From Phycisphaerae bacterium (GTDB lineage Bacteria; Planctomycetota; Phycisphaerae; Sedimentisphaerales; SM23-30): 57,349 bases of DNA. The DNA is taken from the NCBI GenBank assembly GCA_016342495.1, contig JAEIOG010000024.1, forward strand, positions 1 through 57,349. The letters are read 5' to 3'. Shown here piece by piece: positions 16,479 through 25,194 of the stretch. Each line of letters opens with the position of its first letter. The stretch's first letter is position 1. The position numbers were made by a program, and so were the translations under genes. Under the pieces are notes generated by a model. That model did no database searches, was not told the origin of the DNA, and saw only the letters and a program-made list of their open reading frames with translations.

Positions 16479-17591
16479 TTATACTTTCGGCTTTGCCTTA
16501 GGTTCATAAACACAAAATGGCTCGGTTTCAAGACAATCACCGGTAAGTGCAAAAGCACGCGCCCGGCAACCACCGCAAATCCTGCGAAATTCACAATAGC
16601 CGCATTTGCCTTTATAACTATCCACATCGCGAATTTCATTGAAAAACCTGGAATTCTTCCAGATGTCTTCGAAATCAAAATCATTTTTACTGACATCGCC
16701 GGCCAGAGTTTCTAAAAAACCGCAAATCTGCACTCTGCCGGTATGGGAAATAAAAGCAAAACTCTTGCCACCCATACACCCAGCTGGCTGAACGCCATGC
16801 TTTTTGCCCGGTCCACCCCGATGGCCATGCCCCTTAGGCTTTTCCACATTATCTGCCAAAGACTTATGATTCTGACGAATAATTCGCTGATAATGCGGTG
16901 CACAAGTTACACGCATCTGCATTTCTGTTTCGGTGCTTTTTTCACTTAGCCATTGCAGGGTCTGTTCATATTGCTCAGGGGAGAGCTCCTGATCGGCTAA
17001 TTCTTTGCCCCGGCCTGTAGGAACCAGCAAAAATGGATTAAAAGTAACCACACCCAAATCCCGGGCCATCTGCATAATATCAGGTAATTCATCAATATTA
17101 TGCGTGGTAATTGTCGTATTTATCTGAAAAGGCAGACCATGTCGTTTGGCTGCTGCGATAGCATCCATGGCAATCTGGAACGCTCCGGGAACCCTGCGAA
17201 ACTCATCATGAGATTTTGCATTTGCTCCATCAATGGAAATCGAAATGCATTGAATACCGGCATCAATAATTTTCTTCACCGCTTCATCATCAATAAGCAT
17301 CCCGCACGGGGCCATCACCATTCTCAAACCCAGGTCGCTGCCATGCCGTGCAATCTCGTAAATATCTTTACGCAGCATGGGTTCACCGCCGGTGAGAATA
17401 ATAATTGGCTTGGCAAATCCAGCGATATTATCCAGCAATTTGAAACATTGCTCTGTCGTCAATTCATTGGGATAAACACAATTCTTAGCCGCCGCCCGAC
17501 AATGCTGACAATTCAAATTACAGCTACGGGTAACTTCCCATGCAATTAATAATGGTGATGGAATATCCTGATCTTGTAGATTATTATTCAC
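16479..17591 (-). CDS. ahbD: Radical SAM heme b synthase AhbD
   Basis: A 370-aa radical SAM/SPASM protein. It has the 4Fe-4S motif C24-x3-C28-x2-C31 (RSCNLNCQHC), the GGEP motif (LTGGEPMLR), and a cysteine-rich C-terminus (CGYCEFRRICGGCRARAF, then EPFC) binding one or more extra clusters. A His/Gly/Lys-rich insertion (GHGHRGGPGKKHG) sits near residue 255. AhbD performs the last step of the siroheme route, oxidative decarboxylation of two propionates of Fe-coproporphyrin III to vinyl groups. The start is a GTG at 17591. The gene lies between ahbC and ahbAB with short gaps. Assignment as AhbD rather than NirJ rests on the CRAR C-terminus and the neighbouring AhbC. Confidence 0.88.
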   Translation of the reverse strand: MNNNLQDQDIPSPLLIAWEVTRSCNLNCQHCRAAAKNCVYPNELTTEQCFKLLDNIAGFAKPIIILTGGEPMLRKDIYEIARHGSDLGLRMVMAPCGMLIDDEAVKKIIDAGIQCISISIDGANAKSHDEFRRVPGAFQIAMDAIAAAKRHGLPFQINTTITTHNIDELPDIMQMARDLGVVTFNPFLLVPTGRGKELADQELSPEQYEQTLQWLSEKSTETEMQMRVTCAPHYQRIIRQNHKSLADNVEKPKGHGHRGGPGKKHGVQPAGCMGGKSFAFISHTGRVQICGFLETLAGDVSKNDFDFEDIWKNSRFFNEIRDVDSYKGKCGYCEFRRICGGCRARAFALTGDCLETEPFCVYEPKAKPKV

Positions 17592-17608
17592 TTTACAAAT
17601 ACCTGTTT

Positions 17609-18787
17609 TTATTTAGCGATTTCTTCATCAGTTAGGTAACATGCCGGATCCGGTGCCCACAGACCACTTGTCGCCTCGGCCCGAACTCTGAAATTACCAT
17701 TACAAACATCCTGGAATCGACATGTGCTACACCGACCTTCCAGATACTGTCTGCGATTTTTCAATTTAGCCATCAGCGGATCGCTCGTATCTGTCCATAT
17801 CTCTGAGAATTTTCTCTCTTTGACATTGCCAAAGCTGTAATGGCGCCAGAACTGATCGGCATGAACCTTGCCATCCCAACTGACACAACCGATACCAATA
17901 CCGGTGCTATTGCCAGCGTTCATCTTCAATAATTCCATAATCTCAGCGGCACGCTGAGGGTTTTCTTTGAGCATACGCAAATACAAATAAGGCCCATCAG
18001 CATGATTATCTACAGTTAGAACTTCTTTTTTCAAGCCCCGGTCATGCAAATCTTTTGTGCGGTCAATAATCAAATCAACCACTTTACGCGTACCTTCATG
18101 GTCTAAGTCATCTTTCATAATATTAGTGCCTCGACCAGCATAAACCAGATGATAGAAACAAACACGCGGAATATCTTCTTTTTCCAGCAAATCAAATATC
18201 TGCGGCACATCATCAACATTACGTTTATTAATCGTAAAACGCAAACCAACTTTCACGCCCGCTTTCTTACAATATCGAATCGCGTTCATCGCCGCATCAT
18301 AAGCACCTTCCTTGCCACGGAATTTGTCATTGGTTTCTCTCATGCCGTCTAAGCTGATACCAACATAGCTTAAACCAATTTCCGCTAACTTGTCAGCTTT
18401 CTCCTGGTCGATCAATGTGCCATTGGTTGAGATAACCGCACGCATACCCAGCTTTTTAGCATGCTTAATTAATTCCATCAAATCATGCCGCATCAAAGGT
18501 TCGCCACCGCTAAACAAAATTACCGGCACACCAAAATCCGCCAGATCATCCAGCAAAGCCAACCCTTGCTCGGTTGTAAGCTCATCATCATATAATTTAT
18601 CCGCCGATTGCGAATAACAATGAACACATGACAAATTACAGCGTCGTGTAGTATTCCACACAACGATTGGTTTTTTATCTTCAGAAAACTGCAGCAAATG
18701 GCTGGGCATCTCTTTTGCCTTGCGGCCATAACGCAACATATCCGATGGTTCAACTGTCCCGCAATATAATTTCGAAATTCCTATCAT
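17609..18787 (-). CDS. ahbC: Radical SAM 12,18-didecarboxysiroheme deacetylase AhbC
   Basis: A 392-aa radical SAM/SPASM protein starting MIGISKLYCGTVEPSDMLRY, a characteristic AhbC N-terminus. Radical SAM cysteines are C50, C54 and C57 (RRCNLSCVHC), followed by FSGGEPLMR. The C-terminal SPASM-like cysteines are in CSTCRFQDVC and DPAC. It removes the two acetate side chains of didecarboxysiroheme to give Fe-coproporphyrin III. It lies 18 bases downstream of the cobA-hemD gene and 17 upstream of ahbD. The protein is cytoplasmic and oxygen-sensitive by nature, consistent with an anaerobic host. Confidence 0.92.
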   Translation of the reverse strand: MIGISKLYCGTVEPSDMLRYGRKAKEMPSHLLQFSEDKKPIVVWNTTRRCNLSCVHCYSQSADKLYDDELTTEQGLALLDDLADFGVPVILFSGGEPLMRHDLMELIKHAKKLGMRAVISTNGTLIDQEKADKLAEIGLSYVGISLDGMRETNDKFRGKEGAYDAAMNAIRYCKKAGVKVGLRFTINKRNVDDVPQIFDLLEKEDIPRVCFYHLVYAGRGTNIMKDDLDHEGTRKVVDLIIDRTKDLHDRGLKKEVLTVDNHADGPYLYLRMLKENPQRAAEIMELLKMNAGNSTGIGIGCVSWDGKVHADQFWRHYSFGNVKERKFSEIWTDTSDPLMAKLKNRRQYLEGRCSTCRFQDVCNGNFRVRAEATSGLWAPDPACYLTDEEIAK

Positions 18788-18805
18788 AAGTTATGTCTCT
18801 AATAT

Positions 18806-20326
18806 TTAAGATTTATTTTCAATTTCAACAATGGCATTTATCAACCCATCAATTGTATACTGCTGAGCTTCAACATCAACAGTCAGCCCACCTGCCCTGA
18901 TAGTATCAGAGGTAATCGGCCCAATACTTGCCAGACGCACTTTTTTACCTTCAAGTAATTTAACATCAACCTGAGCCAGAAAATTCTTCACGGTCGAAGA
19001 ACTGGTAAAAGTTATCCAGTCAATCAAATCATTTTCCAATTCAGCTGCAACATCATCTTTAACAGATCCATCTATAACTGTGCGATAAGTTACAACTTCA
19101 TCAACAATCCCACCAAGAGCTCTAAGCATTACAGGCAAGTTTTCCCGGGCAATATCCGCCCGTGGCAACAGTATCCGCTTGCCTTTAATTTCTTCCTTTT
19201 CTTTCAATGCTTCAATAACCGATTCTGCGACAAATCGCTCCGGCACCATATCTGGCTTAATCCCATTAGCAATCAAACGCTCACCCGTCGATGGCCCAAT
19301 AGCACATACCTTTACCCCGCCAAAATGTCGGGTGTCATATCCCTTTTCATGGAGATTACCAAAAAACCTCTCCACCCCATTAACGCTGGAAAAAATAACC
19401 CAGTCATATTGACCGAGCTCATCAATCGCATTTTTCAATGGTTCATTATTTTCCGGTTCTGCAATACGAATCGTCGGAAACTCAATAACTTCGGCACCCA
19501 GCTTGCCAAGATTTGCTACCACTTCGCTGGCCTGACTACGACTGCGTGTAACAACAATCTTTTTACCAAATAATTTACGACTCTCAAACCAGCTAAGCTT
19601 ATCACGCAAATTTATCACTTTGCCAACAACAATAATACATGGTGGCTTAAAGTTTTTCTCTACTGCCAAATCCGGCAGAGTTGCCAAAGTGCCAACCAGT
19701 GTTTTCTGGCGTGTGGTCGTTCCCCAATTTATAAGTGCCGCCGGCGTTTCAGGGTCCATGCCATTATCACAGAGCTTATCGCAAATAATCGGTAGATTTT
19801 TAACCCCCATATAAAATGAAAGCGTGCCCTTCCACTTACCCAAAGATTCCCAGTCTACCTGACTTTCACCGCTGCGGCTGGCATTTTCATGGCCGGTGAC
19901 CAATGCAAAATCACTGGCATAATCCCGATGCGTAACCGGTATCCCCGCATAGGCACTGGCCCCGATGCTGGCGGTAATGCCGGGCACTACCTCATAATCG
20001 ATTCCTGCCTGGACCAACTCCAAAGCTTCTTCGCCCCCTCGTCCAAATACAAATGGATCGCCGCCTTTAAGCCTTACCACCATTTTGCCTTCTTTGGCTT
20101 TATCAATCAGCAATTGATTTATCTGTCCCTGTGGCAAGGCATGATTGGCCGCCTGTTTGCCAACATAAATAATCTCCGCTTCCCGACGAGCCAACTTCAG
20201 CAATTGTGGCGATGACAGATAGTCATAAACAATGACATCAGCCATTTTAATCAGTTCATGGCCCCGTACAGTTATCAAACCCGGATCACCCGGGCCGGCA
20301 CCAACTAAATATACACAATTTCTCAA
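18806..20326 (-). CDS. cobA-hemD: Bifunctional uroporphyrinogen-III C-methyltransferase / uroporphyrinogen-III synthase
   Basis: A 506-aa fusion. The N-terminal half (about 1-240) is SUMT, which makes precorrin-2: VYLVGAGPGDPGLIT, DVIVYDYLSSPQLL, MVVRLKGGDPFVFGRGGEE, VVPGITASIGASAYAGIPVTHRD. The C-terminal half (about 250-506) is a HemD-type uroporphyrinogen-III synthase (VTRSRSQASEVVANLGKLGA, WVIFSSVNGVERFF, CAIGPSTGERL, WITFTSSSTVKNF). The start was set at the TTG at 20326, with GGAG 6 bases upstream. The open frame reaches back to 20401, but that would overlap hemC and add an atypical tail. It follows hemC by 25 bases. The pair turns hydroxymethylbilane into precorrin-2, the siroheme precursor. 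Confidence 0.93.
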   Translation of the reverse strand: MRNCVYLVGAGPGDPGLITVRGHELIKMADVIVYDYLSSPQLLKLARREAEIIYVGKQAANHALPQGQINQLLIDKAKEGKMVVRLKGGDPFVFGRGGEEALELVQAGIDYEVVPGITASIGASAYAGIPVTHRDYASDFALVTGHENASRSGESQVDWESLGKWKGTLSFYMGVKNLPIICDKLCDNGMDPETPAALINWGTTTRQKTLVGTLATLPDLAVEKNFKPPCIIVVGKVINLRDKLSWFESRKLFGKKIVVTRSRSQASEVVANLGKLGAEVIEFPTIRIAEPENNEPLKNAIDELGQYDWVIFSSVNGVERFFGNLHEKGYDTRHFGGVKVCAIGPSTGERLIANGIKPDMVPERFVAESVIEALKEKEEIKGKRILLPRADIARENLPVMLRALGGIVDEVVTYRTVIDGSVKDDVAAELENDLIDWITFTSSSTVKNFLAQVDVKLLEGKKVRLASIGPITSDTIRAGGLTVDVEAQQYTIDGLINAIVEIENKS

Positions 20327-20351
20327 TTCGTTCTCCAATGCAAAAATACTA

Positions 20352-21290
20352 TTAATGCCCAGATGTTTCACGAAATATCTGAGCCAGAATTTCTTTGCCA
20401 CCTTTTTCCAGTAATTCTTCGGCGATTAACTGACCAAGTTTCTCTGGTGCTCCAATATCACCGTGACCTTCAGCAGTAATTAACTTATCACCAGCTAAGC
20501 TGGCTATTATCGCCCGCAAATAAATCTTATTACCTCTTATCTGCCCATAAGCACCTATCGGGATCTGACACCCTCCTTCAAGTTGACCCAAAACTGTTCG
20601 CTCAGCCACCACCGCCGCCCCACCTACAGGGTCATCAAGTACGCTTATAATCTCTGCCGTTTCAGCATCATCACAACATATTTGAACCGCCAAGGCCCCC
20701 TGGCCACATGCCGGAACAAATACTTCAGGATTCAGACGCTCACTTATACGATCTGCCAAACCTAGCCTTTTAAGACCCGCGCTGGCCATTATCATCGCAT
20801 CAGCATCGGATTCATCAAATTTTCGTAATCGAGTCTGAACATTCCCCCGAATATCTTCGACCACAATATCATTTCGATAATGCAATACTTGGGCCTTCCT
20901 GCGCAGAGAGCCACTAAACAATTTCGCCCCAAAAGGCAACTGCTCAAGAGTTAATCCATCTCGGCTTATCAATACATCTGCCGGATCTTCACGGCTGGTA
21001 ATTGCCCCTATACATAATCCCTCTGGCCAAACTGTTGGCATATCCTTAAGGCTATGAACCGCCAAGTCAATCTCCCCAGACAAAAGTTTTTGTTCTAACT
21101 CCTTGGTAAATAATCCTTTATCACCAATTTTAGACAAAGCCACATCAAGTATCACATCGCCTTTGGTCTGAACAATCTTCAGCTCAATCTCTAATTGATC
21201 ATATCTTTCCAGCAGAGCCTGTTTTACCCAGCGTGATTGCCACAATGCCAGTTCACTGCCTCTGGTCCCGATAATTATTTTTTTATGCAT
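20352..21290 (-). CDS. hemC: Hydroxymethylbilane synthase (porphobilinogen deaminase)
   Basis: A 312-aa enzyme that polymerises four porphobilinogens. Visible motifs: IIIGTRGSELALWQSRWV at the N-terminus, HSLKDMP near residue 79, GSLRRKAQ, VEDIRGNVQTRLRK, and the cofactor-binding loop LEGGCQIPIGAY with C241 as the dipyrromethane attachment site. It is the first recognised gene of the heme operon. No clear Shine-Dalgarno sequence precedes the ATG at 21290; a short cysteine-rich frame ends 4 bases upstream, so translation may be coupled to it. Confidence 0.96.
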   Translation of the reverse strand: MHKKIIIGTRGSELALWQSRWVKQALLERYDQLEIELKIVQTKGDVILDVALSKIGDKGLFTKELEQKLLSGEIDLAVHSLKDMPTVWPEGLCIGAITSREDPADVLISRDGLTLEQLPFGAKLFSGSLRRKAQVLHYRNDIVVEDIRGNVQTRLRKFDESDADAMIMASAGLKRLGLADRISERLNPEVFVPACGQGALAVQICCDDAETAEIISVLDDPVGGAAVVAERTVLGQLEGGCQIPIGAYGQIRGNKIYLRAIIASLAGDKLITAEGHGDIGAPEKLGQLIAEELLEKGGKEILAQIFRETSGH

Positions 21291-21294
21291 AGTA

Positions 21295-21480
21295 TTATTT
21301 TATCACAAATTGCCCATCCAATCCAAAATGACATGAGCTTATTTGGCAAGTTTTTCGTCTCTGTTTCTTATTTATCCTATAGAATATAGCAGTACAATCA
21401 CAGTTAATGCAAGAAAAATACATTTCATATCCAATCGGGTAAGTGAGTTTATCTGGTGGCAAACCTAAAGCCGAAGTCAT
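21295..21480 (-). CDS. Possible small cysteine-rich protein upstream of hemC
   Basis: A 61-codon frame from the ATG at 21480 with YFSCINCDCTAIFYRINKKQ and CQISSC, i.e. CxxCxC and CxxxxC clusters that could bind zinc or iron. It stops 4 bases before the hemC start, which would suit translational coupling. There is no convincing ribosome-binding site and I do not recognise the family. It may equally be a chance frame in the hemC leader. Confidence 0.28.
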   Translation of the reverse strand: MTSALGLPPDKLTYPIGYEMYFSCINCDCTAIFYRINKKQRRKTCQISSCHFGLDGQFVIK

Positions 21481-21620
21481 ATTCAATATGCACTTAATAA
21501 ATGACTCATGCTAATAATTAGGTCTTCCGAGCTTATAGCCACCAATAGCCATCAATAACCCAACCCAATCATTGATAATCAATTCCAAATTGTTAACTTC
21601 AAAACAAACATCCAAAACCA

Positions 21621-21653
21621 AAAAAGGGAAATACCATGCCGGTATTTCCCTTT
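21621..21653 (-). terminator. Rho-independent terminator of the GntR-SBP gene
   Basis: Perfect 13-bp stem AAAGGGAAATACC (21623-21635) with GGTATTTCCCTTT (21641-21653), loop ATGCC, followed on the minus strand by a run of six T. It lies about 27 bases past the stop codon. Confidence 0.9.
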
Positions 21654-21679
21654 GATAAGAACTAAATTTTTATCGAACT

Positions 21680-23047
21680 TTACATGCTTTTAAATTGTCC
21701 GCAAAGTTCATCTATCTGCAATAGGCCCAGATGCATTTCCTGTATCACTTTTTCTACCGATTGACCATAAGCAATACTTTCAGGCCTGTTGGCAGGCTTA
21801 ACCGAACCAGTTTCAGCCGTAAATACATTAACTGCTTCATTGCTCAAACCTGCATCGTGCAGTCTGGTGGCCGACAATACTTCACGGCAAATCGGAAGAG
21901 CTACACCTTCCTGCACCATAATCGTTTGAGTATTAGCCAGCATCAATGTACGGAGCATATCTTCGACTGGCTGGAGGTTTTCCATGCCTTTCATTACCAT
22001 TAACACAAAACCATCAACAACCGCCGCTGCTGGTTTAGCTCCTGGCAAAATCGCTATTCCAAGATCCTCACCCAGTGCTTTACGATACTCATTATATTTG
22101 TCATAGCCTTCCATAGCCATCCCGCAACGCTTTTCTGCAAACAAGTCTATATGATCATAACCAACTGGTGCAACTGCTTTGCTGGTAATTAAATCTTCAA
22201 TAAATCTAAAAGCAGCACAGAAACCATCGGACTCATTAACTCCAACTTTGCCATCGGCCCGATACAGTTCGCCACCAAAACCAGCAACTAAAGCGGCATA
22301 ATGTGAATATTTTGGGCGAATCTGGAAGCCAAACTTATTACCAACAAATCGCCTTGCGATATCTGCCAGTTGATCCCAATGCCATGGGCCCTGCGGGATA
22401 CTCACTCCAACTTCATTTACCATAGCCTTATTATAATACAATACCATGGGAGAAACCCCCAAAGGCACAGCTTTATAAAAACCACCACTCACAAACGACT
22501 CTCGAAGTGCCATCGGCATATCAGAATCACTTACAACTGATGCTGGAAAAGGCGTAAACATTTCTTCCTGACCCATCATACAATTAGCATATTCCAAGTC
22601 ACAAAGCAAAATATCAGCTCCACTTGCAGGCTGAGTTACCAGCTCACTTATTGCTCTTTCACGACGAATATCAAGCAATTGAAGCTGACAGCGTGGTGGC
22701 ATAAGCTGCTTTTCACCAAGCAAACGTAAAACTTCTTTGAGCCGTGGGCTCGTACAAGCTATACGTAAATTAGGCTGAATATCTCGTCGAAGCGTTACAA
22801 TTGCGCTGCGACGGTCACGCCTGGTGATAAGTCCTTCCTGTTCCAGATGTTGCAATGCGGTTCGAACTGTCGCTCGAGACGCATTAAATTGATGTGCTAT
22901 CTGACGCTCTGAAGGCAGTTTATTGCCAGGCTTCAGTTCGCCACCATTAATACGATTACTCAAGTTCTCCGCTATGCGACGATGCAACGGAGTTCTTGGG
23001 TTAGTAAGCTCTTGTTGATTTGATTGTTCTGAATAATCCACGGTCAT
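21680..23047 (-). CDS. GntR-type regulator fused to an extracellular-solute-binding-protein fold
   Basis: A 455-aa protein. Residues about 20-88 are a GntR winged helix (LPSERQIAHQFNASRATVRT, LEQEGLITRR). Residues about 95-455 look like a family 1 ABC solute-binding protein without a signal peptide (ADILLCDLEY, VPLGVSPMVLYYNKAMVNEV, GPWHWDQLADIARRF, GKVGVNESDGF, VVDGFVLMVMKGMEN). The binding domain is thus cytoplasmic and most likely senses a sugar or similar solute as effector, in place of the usual UTRA or FCD domain. A strong AGAAGGAGG site precedes the ATG. The gene is monocistronic between an extended -10 promoter and a terminator, and no transporter or catabolic cluster sits beside it, so the target genes are unknown. 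Confidence 0.85.
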   Translation of the reverse strand: MTVDYSEQSNQQELTNPRTPLHRRIAENLSNRINGGELKPGNKLPSERQIAHQFNASRATVRTALQHLEQEGLITRRDRRSAIVTLRRDIQPNLRIACTSPRLKEVLRLLGEKQLMPPRCQLQLLDIRRERAISELVTQPASGADILLCDLEYANCMMGQEEMFTPFPASVVSDSDMPMALRESFVSGGFYKAVPLGVSPMVLYYNKAMVNEVGVSIPQGPWHWDQLADIARRFVGNKFGFQIRPKYSHYAALVAGFGGELYRADGKVGVNESDGFCAAFRFIEDLITSKAVAPVGYDHIDLFAEKRCGMAMEGYDKYNEYRKALGEDLGIAILPGAKPAAAVVDGFVLMVMKGMENLQPVEDMLRTLMLANTQTIMVQEGVALPICREVLSATRLHDAGLSNEAVNVFTAETGSVKPANRPESIAYGQSVEKVIQEMHLGLLQIDELCGQFKSM

Positions 23048-23132
23048 CTTGACCTCCTTCTGGCAATGCCAGACTTAAAAACTCTAATTCCAACAGATAC
23101 CATTTGATACCTGTCCCTGCCCCTGAAATAAC

Positions 23133-23141
23133 ATTATAGCA
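23133..23141 (-). promoter_or_regulatory. Extended -10 promoter of the GntR-SBP gene
   Basis: TGCTATAAT on the minus strand, about 85 bases upstream of the start codon. No good -35 box is present, as is common with extended -10 elements. Confidence 0.45.
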
Positions 23142-23392
23142 CCCACAGGAGTGCCCAGTTCTCTAATATTCTAATAACTAATCGGCTTCTTTGCAATATG
23201 CAAACACAATATTATATGCAAAAGGACACACCATTTGTACAAAAACAAGTTTTTTTTCTTATTTTTCTTTATTTTTTTACTTTAAGATCAAAAAAACTTC
23301 AAAAAATATATATAAAAAAACCAGTAATATCACTGACATATTTCTCAATAAACCCCACTCAATCTAAAAAAAAGATGATTTACACAAGCCAG
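23142..23392. other. AT-rich divergent intergenic region
   Basis: The central part of a 448-base gap between the GntR-SBP and fmdB genes. It is very AT-rich with several A and T runs. A 67-codon frame (23198-23401, plus) is composed of Phe/Lys/Tyr from these runs, has no ribosome-binding site and is not accepted as a gene. Confidence 0.5.
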
Positions 23393-23421
23393 TTGCTTTA
23401 ATAAGCATTTGATGATATACT
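23393..23421 (+). promoter_or_regulatory. Sigma-70 promoter of fmdB-like gene
   Basis: TTGCTT (23393-23398), 17 bases, TATACT (23416-23421), about 75 bases before the fmdB-like start. Confidence 0.55.
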
Positions 23422-23495
23422 CTGCTGGTTAAATTAAAACATTAACCGAATCTAATAAACAGGATCGTCCAAAATTATCAGGAGTTTGACAAAAA

Positions 23496-23735
23496 ATGCC
23501 ACTTTATGAGTTTATTTGCGATAAATGCGGTTATAAATTTGAGAAATTAGTCAATTCAATGAGTAATCGGACCAAACAGATATGCCCAGAATGTAATTCT
23601 GAGGCAAAAAAAACTGTCAGTTCCTTCACTGCCCATAGTAACCCCGGCACTGGCCCTTGCGGTAAAAAAGAAAATTCCTGCTCGACGGCCCACGATCACG
23701 GTGGTTGTGGCGGATGCTGCCCTTTTTCAGGGTAA
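23496..23735 (+). CDS. FmdB-family zinc ribbon protein
   Basis: A 79-aa protein beginning MPLYEFICDKCGYKFE, with the zinc ribbon cysteine pairs CDKC and CPEC, and a Cys/Gly/His-rich tail (CGKKENSC, HDHGGCGGCCPFSG) typical of the family. FmdB was first named as a putative regulator of formamidase/formate genes, but the family's function is not settled. AGGAG lies 11 bases before the ATG. It leads a co-directional set with phenylacetate-CoA ligase and an ACT protein; the 94-base gap to the ligase has its own AGGAG site. Confidence 0.88.
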   Translation: MPLYEFICDKCGYKFEKLVNSMSNRTKQICPECNSEAKKTVSSFTAHSNPGTGPCGKKENSCSTAHDHGGCGGCCPFSG

Positions 23736-23829
23736 ATTCTGGATTTTTATCTAAATCCTGCTACAATACCTATCTTATATATAATAATACTGCATCAATT
23801 TTGATCATTTAGCTAAACAGGAGTATATT

Positions 23830-25155
23830 ATGGATAATCCAGGCAAAATTTGCGATTTCAACCCGGCCAGCGCTACTGATTATTTGCCTTTGGACAAATT
23901 AAGGCAACTTCAGCTTTTTCGGCTGCAAAATATAGTTAAACGAGCCTATGATAATGTCGAGCATTTTCGCAACCGACTGGATGAACGGAATATCACTCCA
24001 GATGCTATCAAATCTCTCGAAGATATTGCAAAACTACCTTTCACTGTCAAAACTGACCTGCGCGACACATACCCATTTGGACTATTTGCCAGCCCGATGC
24101 AGGAAATTGTCAGACTGCATGCTTCCAGTGGCACTACAGGCAAACCTATTGTCGTAGCTTATACTCAGGAAGATATGAATGTCTGGACTGATGCGATGGT
24201 ACGAACCTTTGCCTGCTGCGGTCTGCATAAAGGTGACGTCGTACAAAATGCTTATGGCTATGGATTATTCACCGGTGGACTCGGAGCCCATTATGGTGCT
24301 GAAAAGCTTGGGGCAACGGTAATACCTATTTCTGGAGGAAATACCGAAAGACAAATCATGGTCATGAAAGATTTTGCGGTAACCGCTATTTGCGCAACGC
24401 CAAGCTATTTCATTCATATCATCGAAAAAGCTGAGCAGATGGGAATCAAAATGGAGCAGCTTCCTTTACGAGCTGGAATATTTGGAGCTGAACCCTGGAC
24501 AGATGGGATGAGAGATTATATTGAACAAGCAGGCAAAATCAAAGCCTATGACATCTATGGGCTATCTGAAATAACCGGCCCCGGCGTTGCCTCCGTTTGC
24601 CAGGAGCAGGAAGGTTTGCATATTTTCGAGGATTATTTCTATCCTGAAATTATCGACCCTGAAAGCGGGCAGCCATTACCTGATGGCCAGGAAGGTGAAC
24701 TGGTCTTAACTACTTTATGTAAACAGGCCATGCCTATGATCCGCTATCGTACAAGAGACATCACCACGCTTATGACTGAAAAATGCTCCTGTGGGCGTAC
24801 GATTCGACGCATGAAACGCATTGGCCGACGCAGCGATGATATGTTTATTATCCGTGGCGTTAATGTATTCCCTTCCCAGATCGAAGAAGCATTGCTGGCC
24901 GTCGAAGGTGCCCTGCCACATTATCAGATTGTACTTACCCGCGATAGTGGGCTGGATAATCTCGAAGTACAGATCGAAGTCACCGCTAATGTATTTAGCG
25001 ATAAAATCAGCACAATGGAAAAACTCCAGCGCCAAATCGAAAAATCTATCGAGCATATTATCAATATTAGAGCAAGAGTAAAATTAGTTGCACCAAATAC
25101 TATCCCACGCAGCCAAGGCAAAGCCAAACGTCTAATTGACAATCGCCAATTGTAA
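23830..25155 (+). CDS. paaK: Phenylacetate-CoA ligase
   Basis: A 441-aa ANL-superfamily adenylating enzyme that activates phenylacetate or a related aryl acid to its CoA thioester. Visible features: the P-loop SSGTTGKP (99-106), IYGLSEITGPGV, IRYRTRDIT, the hinge GRRSDDMFIIRGVNVFPSQIE and a C-terminal PRSQGKAKRL with the catalytic lysine. A cysteine pair (CSCG, near 320) matches the family's usual CxCG. AGGAG precedes the ATG by 6 bases. It is followed by a tandem ACT-domain gene, a pairing common in anaerobes that ferment aromatic amino acids. No indolepyruvate oxidoreductase is seen here, so the substrate is uncertain. Confidence 0.93.
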   Translation: MDNPGKICDFNPASATDYLPLDKLRQLQLFRLQNIVKRAYDNVEHFRNRLDERNITPDAIKSLEDIAKLPFTVKTDLRDTYPFGLFASPMQEIVRLHASSGTTGKPIVVAYTQEDMNVWTDAMVRTFACCGLHKGDVVQNAYGYGLFTGGLGAHYGAEKLGATVIPISGGNTERQIMVMKDFAVTAICATPSYFIHIIEKAEQMGIKMEQLPLRAGIFGAEPWTDGMRDYIEQAGKIKAYDIYGLSEITGPGVASVCQEQEGLHIFEDYFYPEIIDPESGQPLPDGQEGELVLTTLCKQAMPMIRYRTRDITTLMTEKCSCGRTIRRMKRIGRRSDDMFIIRGVNVFPSQIEEALLAVEGALPHYQIVLTRDSGLDNLEVQIEVTANVFSDKISTMEKLQRQIEKSIEHIINIRARVKLVAPNTIPRSQGKAKRLIDNRQL

Positions 25156-25194
25156 TTTATATAAAATGCATAAAATAAACCTCAGGAGTTGAAT

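Noticed and set aside
23198-23401. 67-codon plus-strand frame
   Set aside because: Very AT-rich Phe/Lys/Tyr product from homopolymer runs and overlaps the fmdB promoter.
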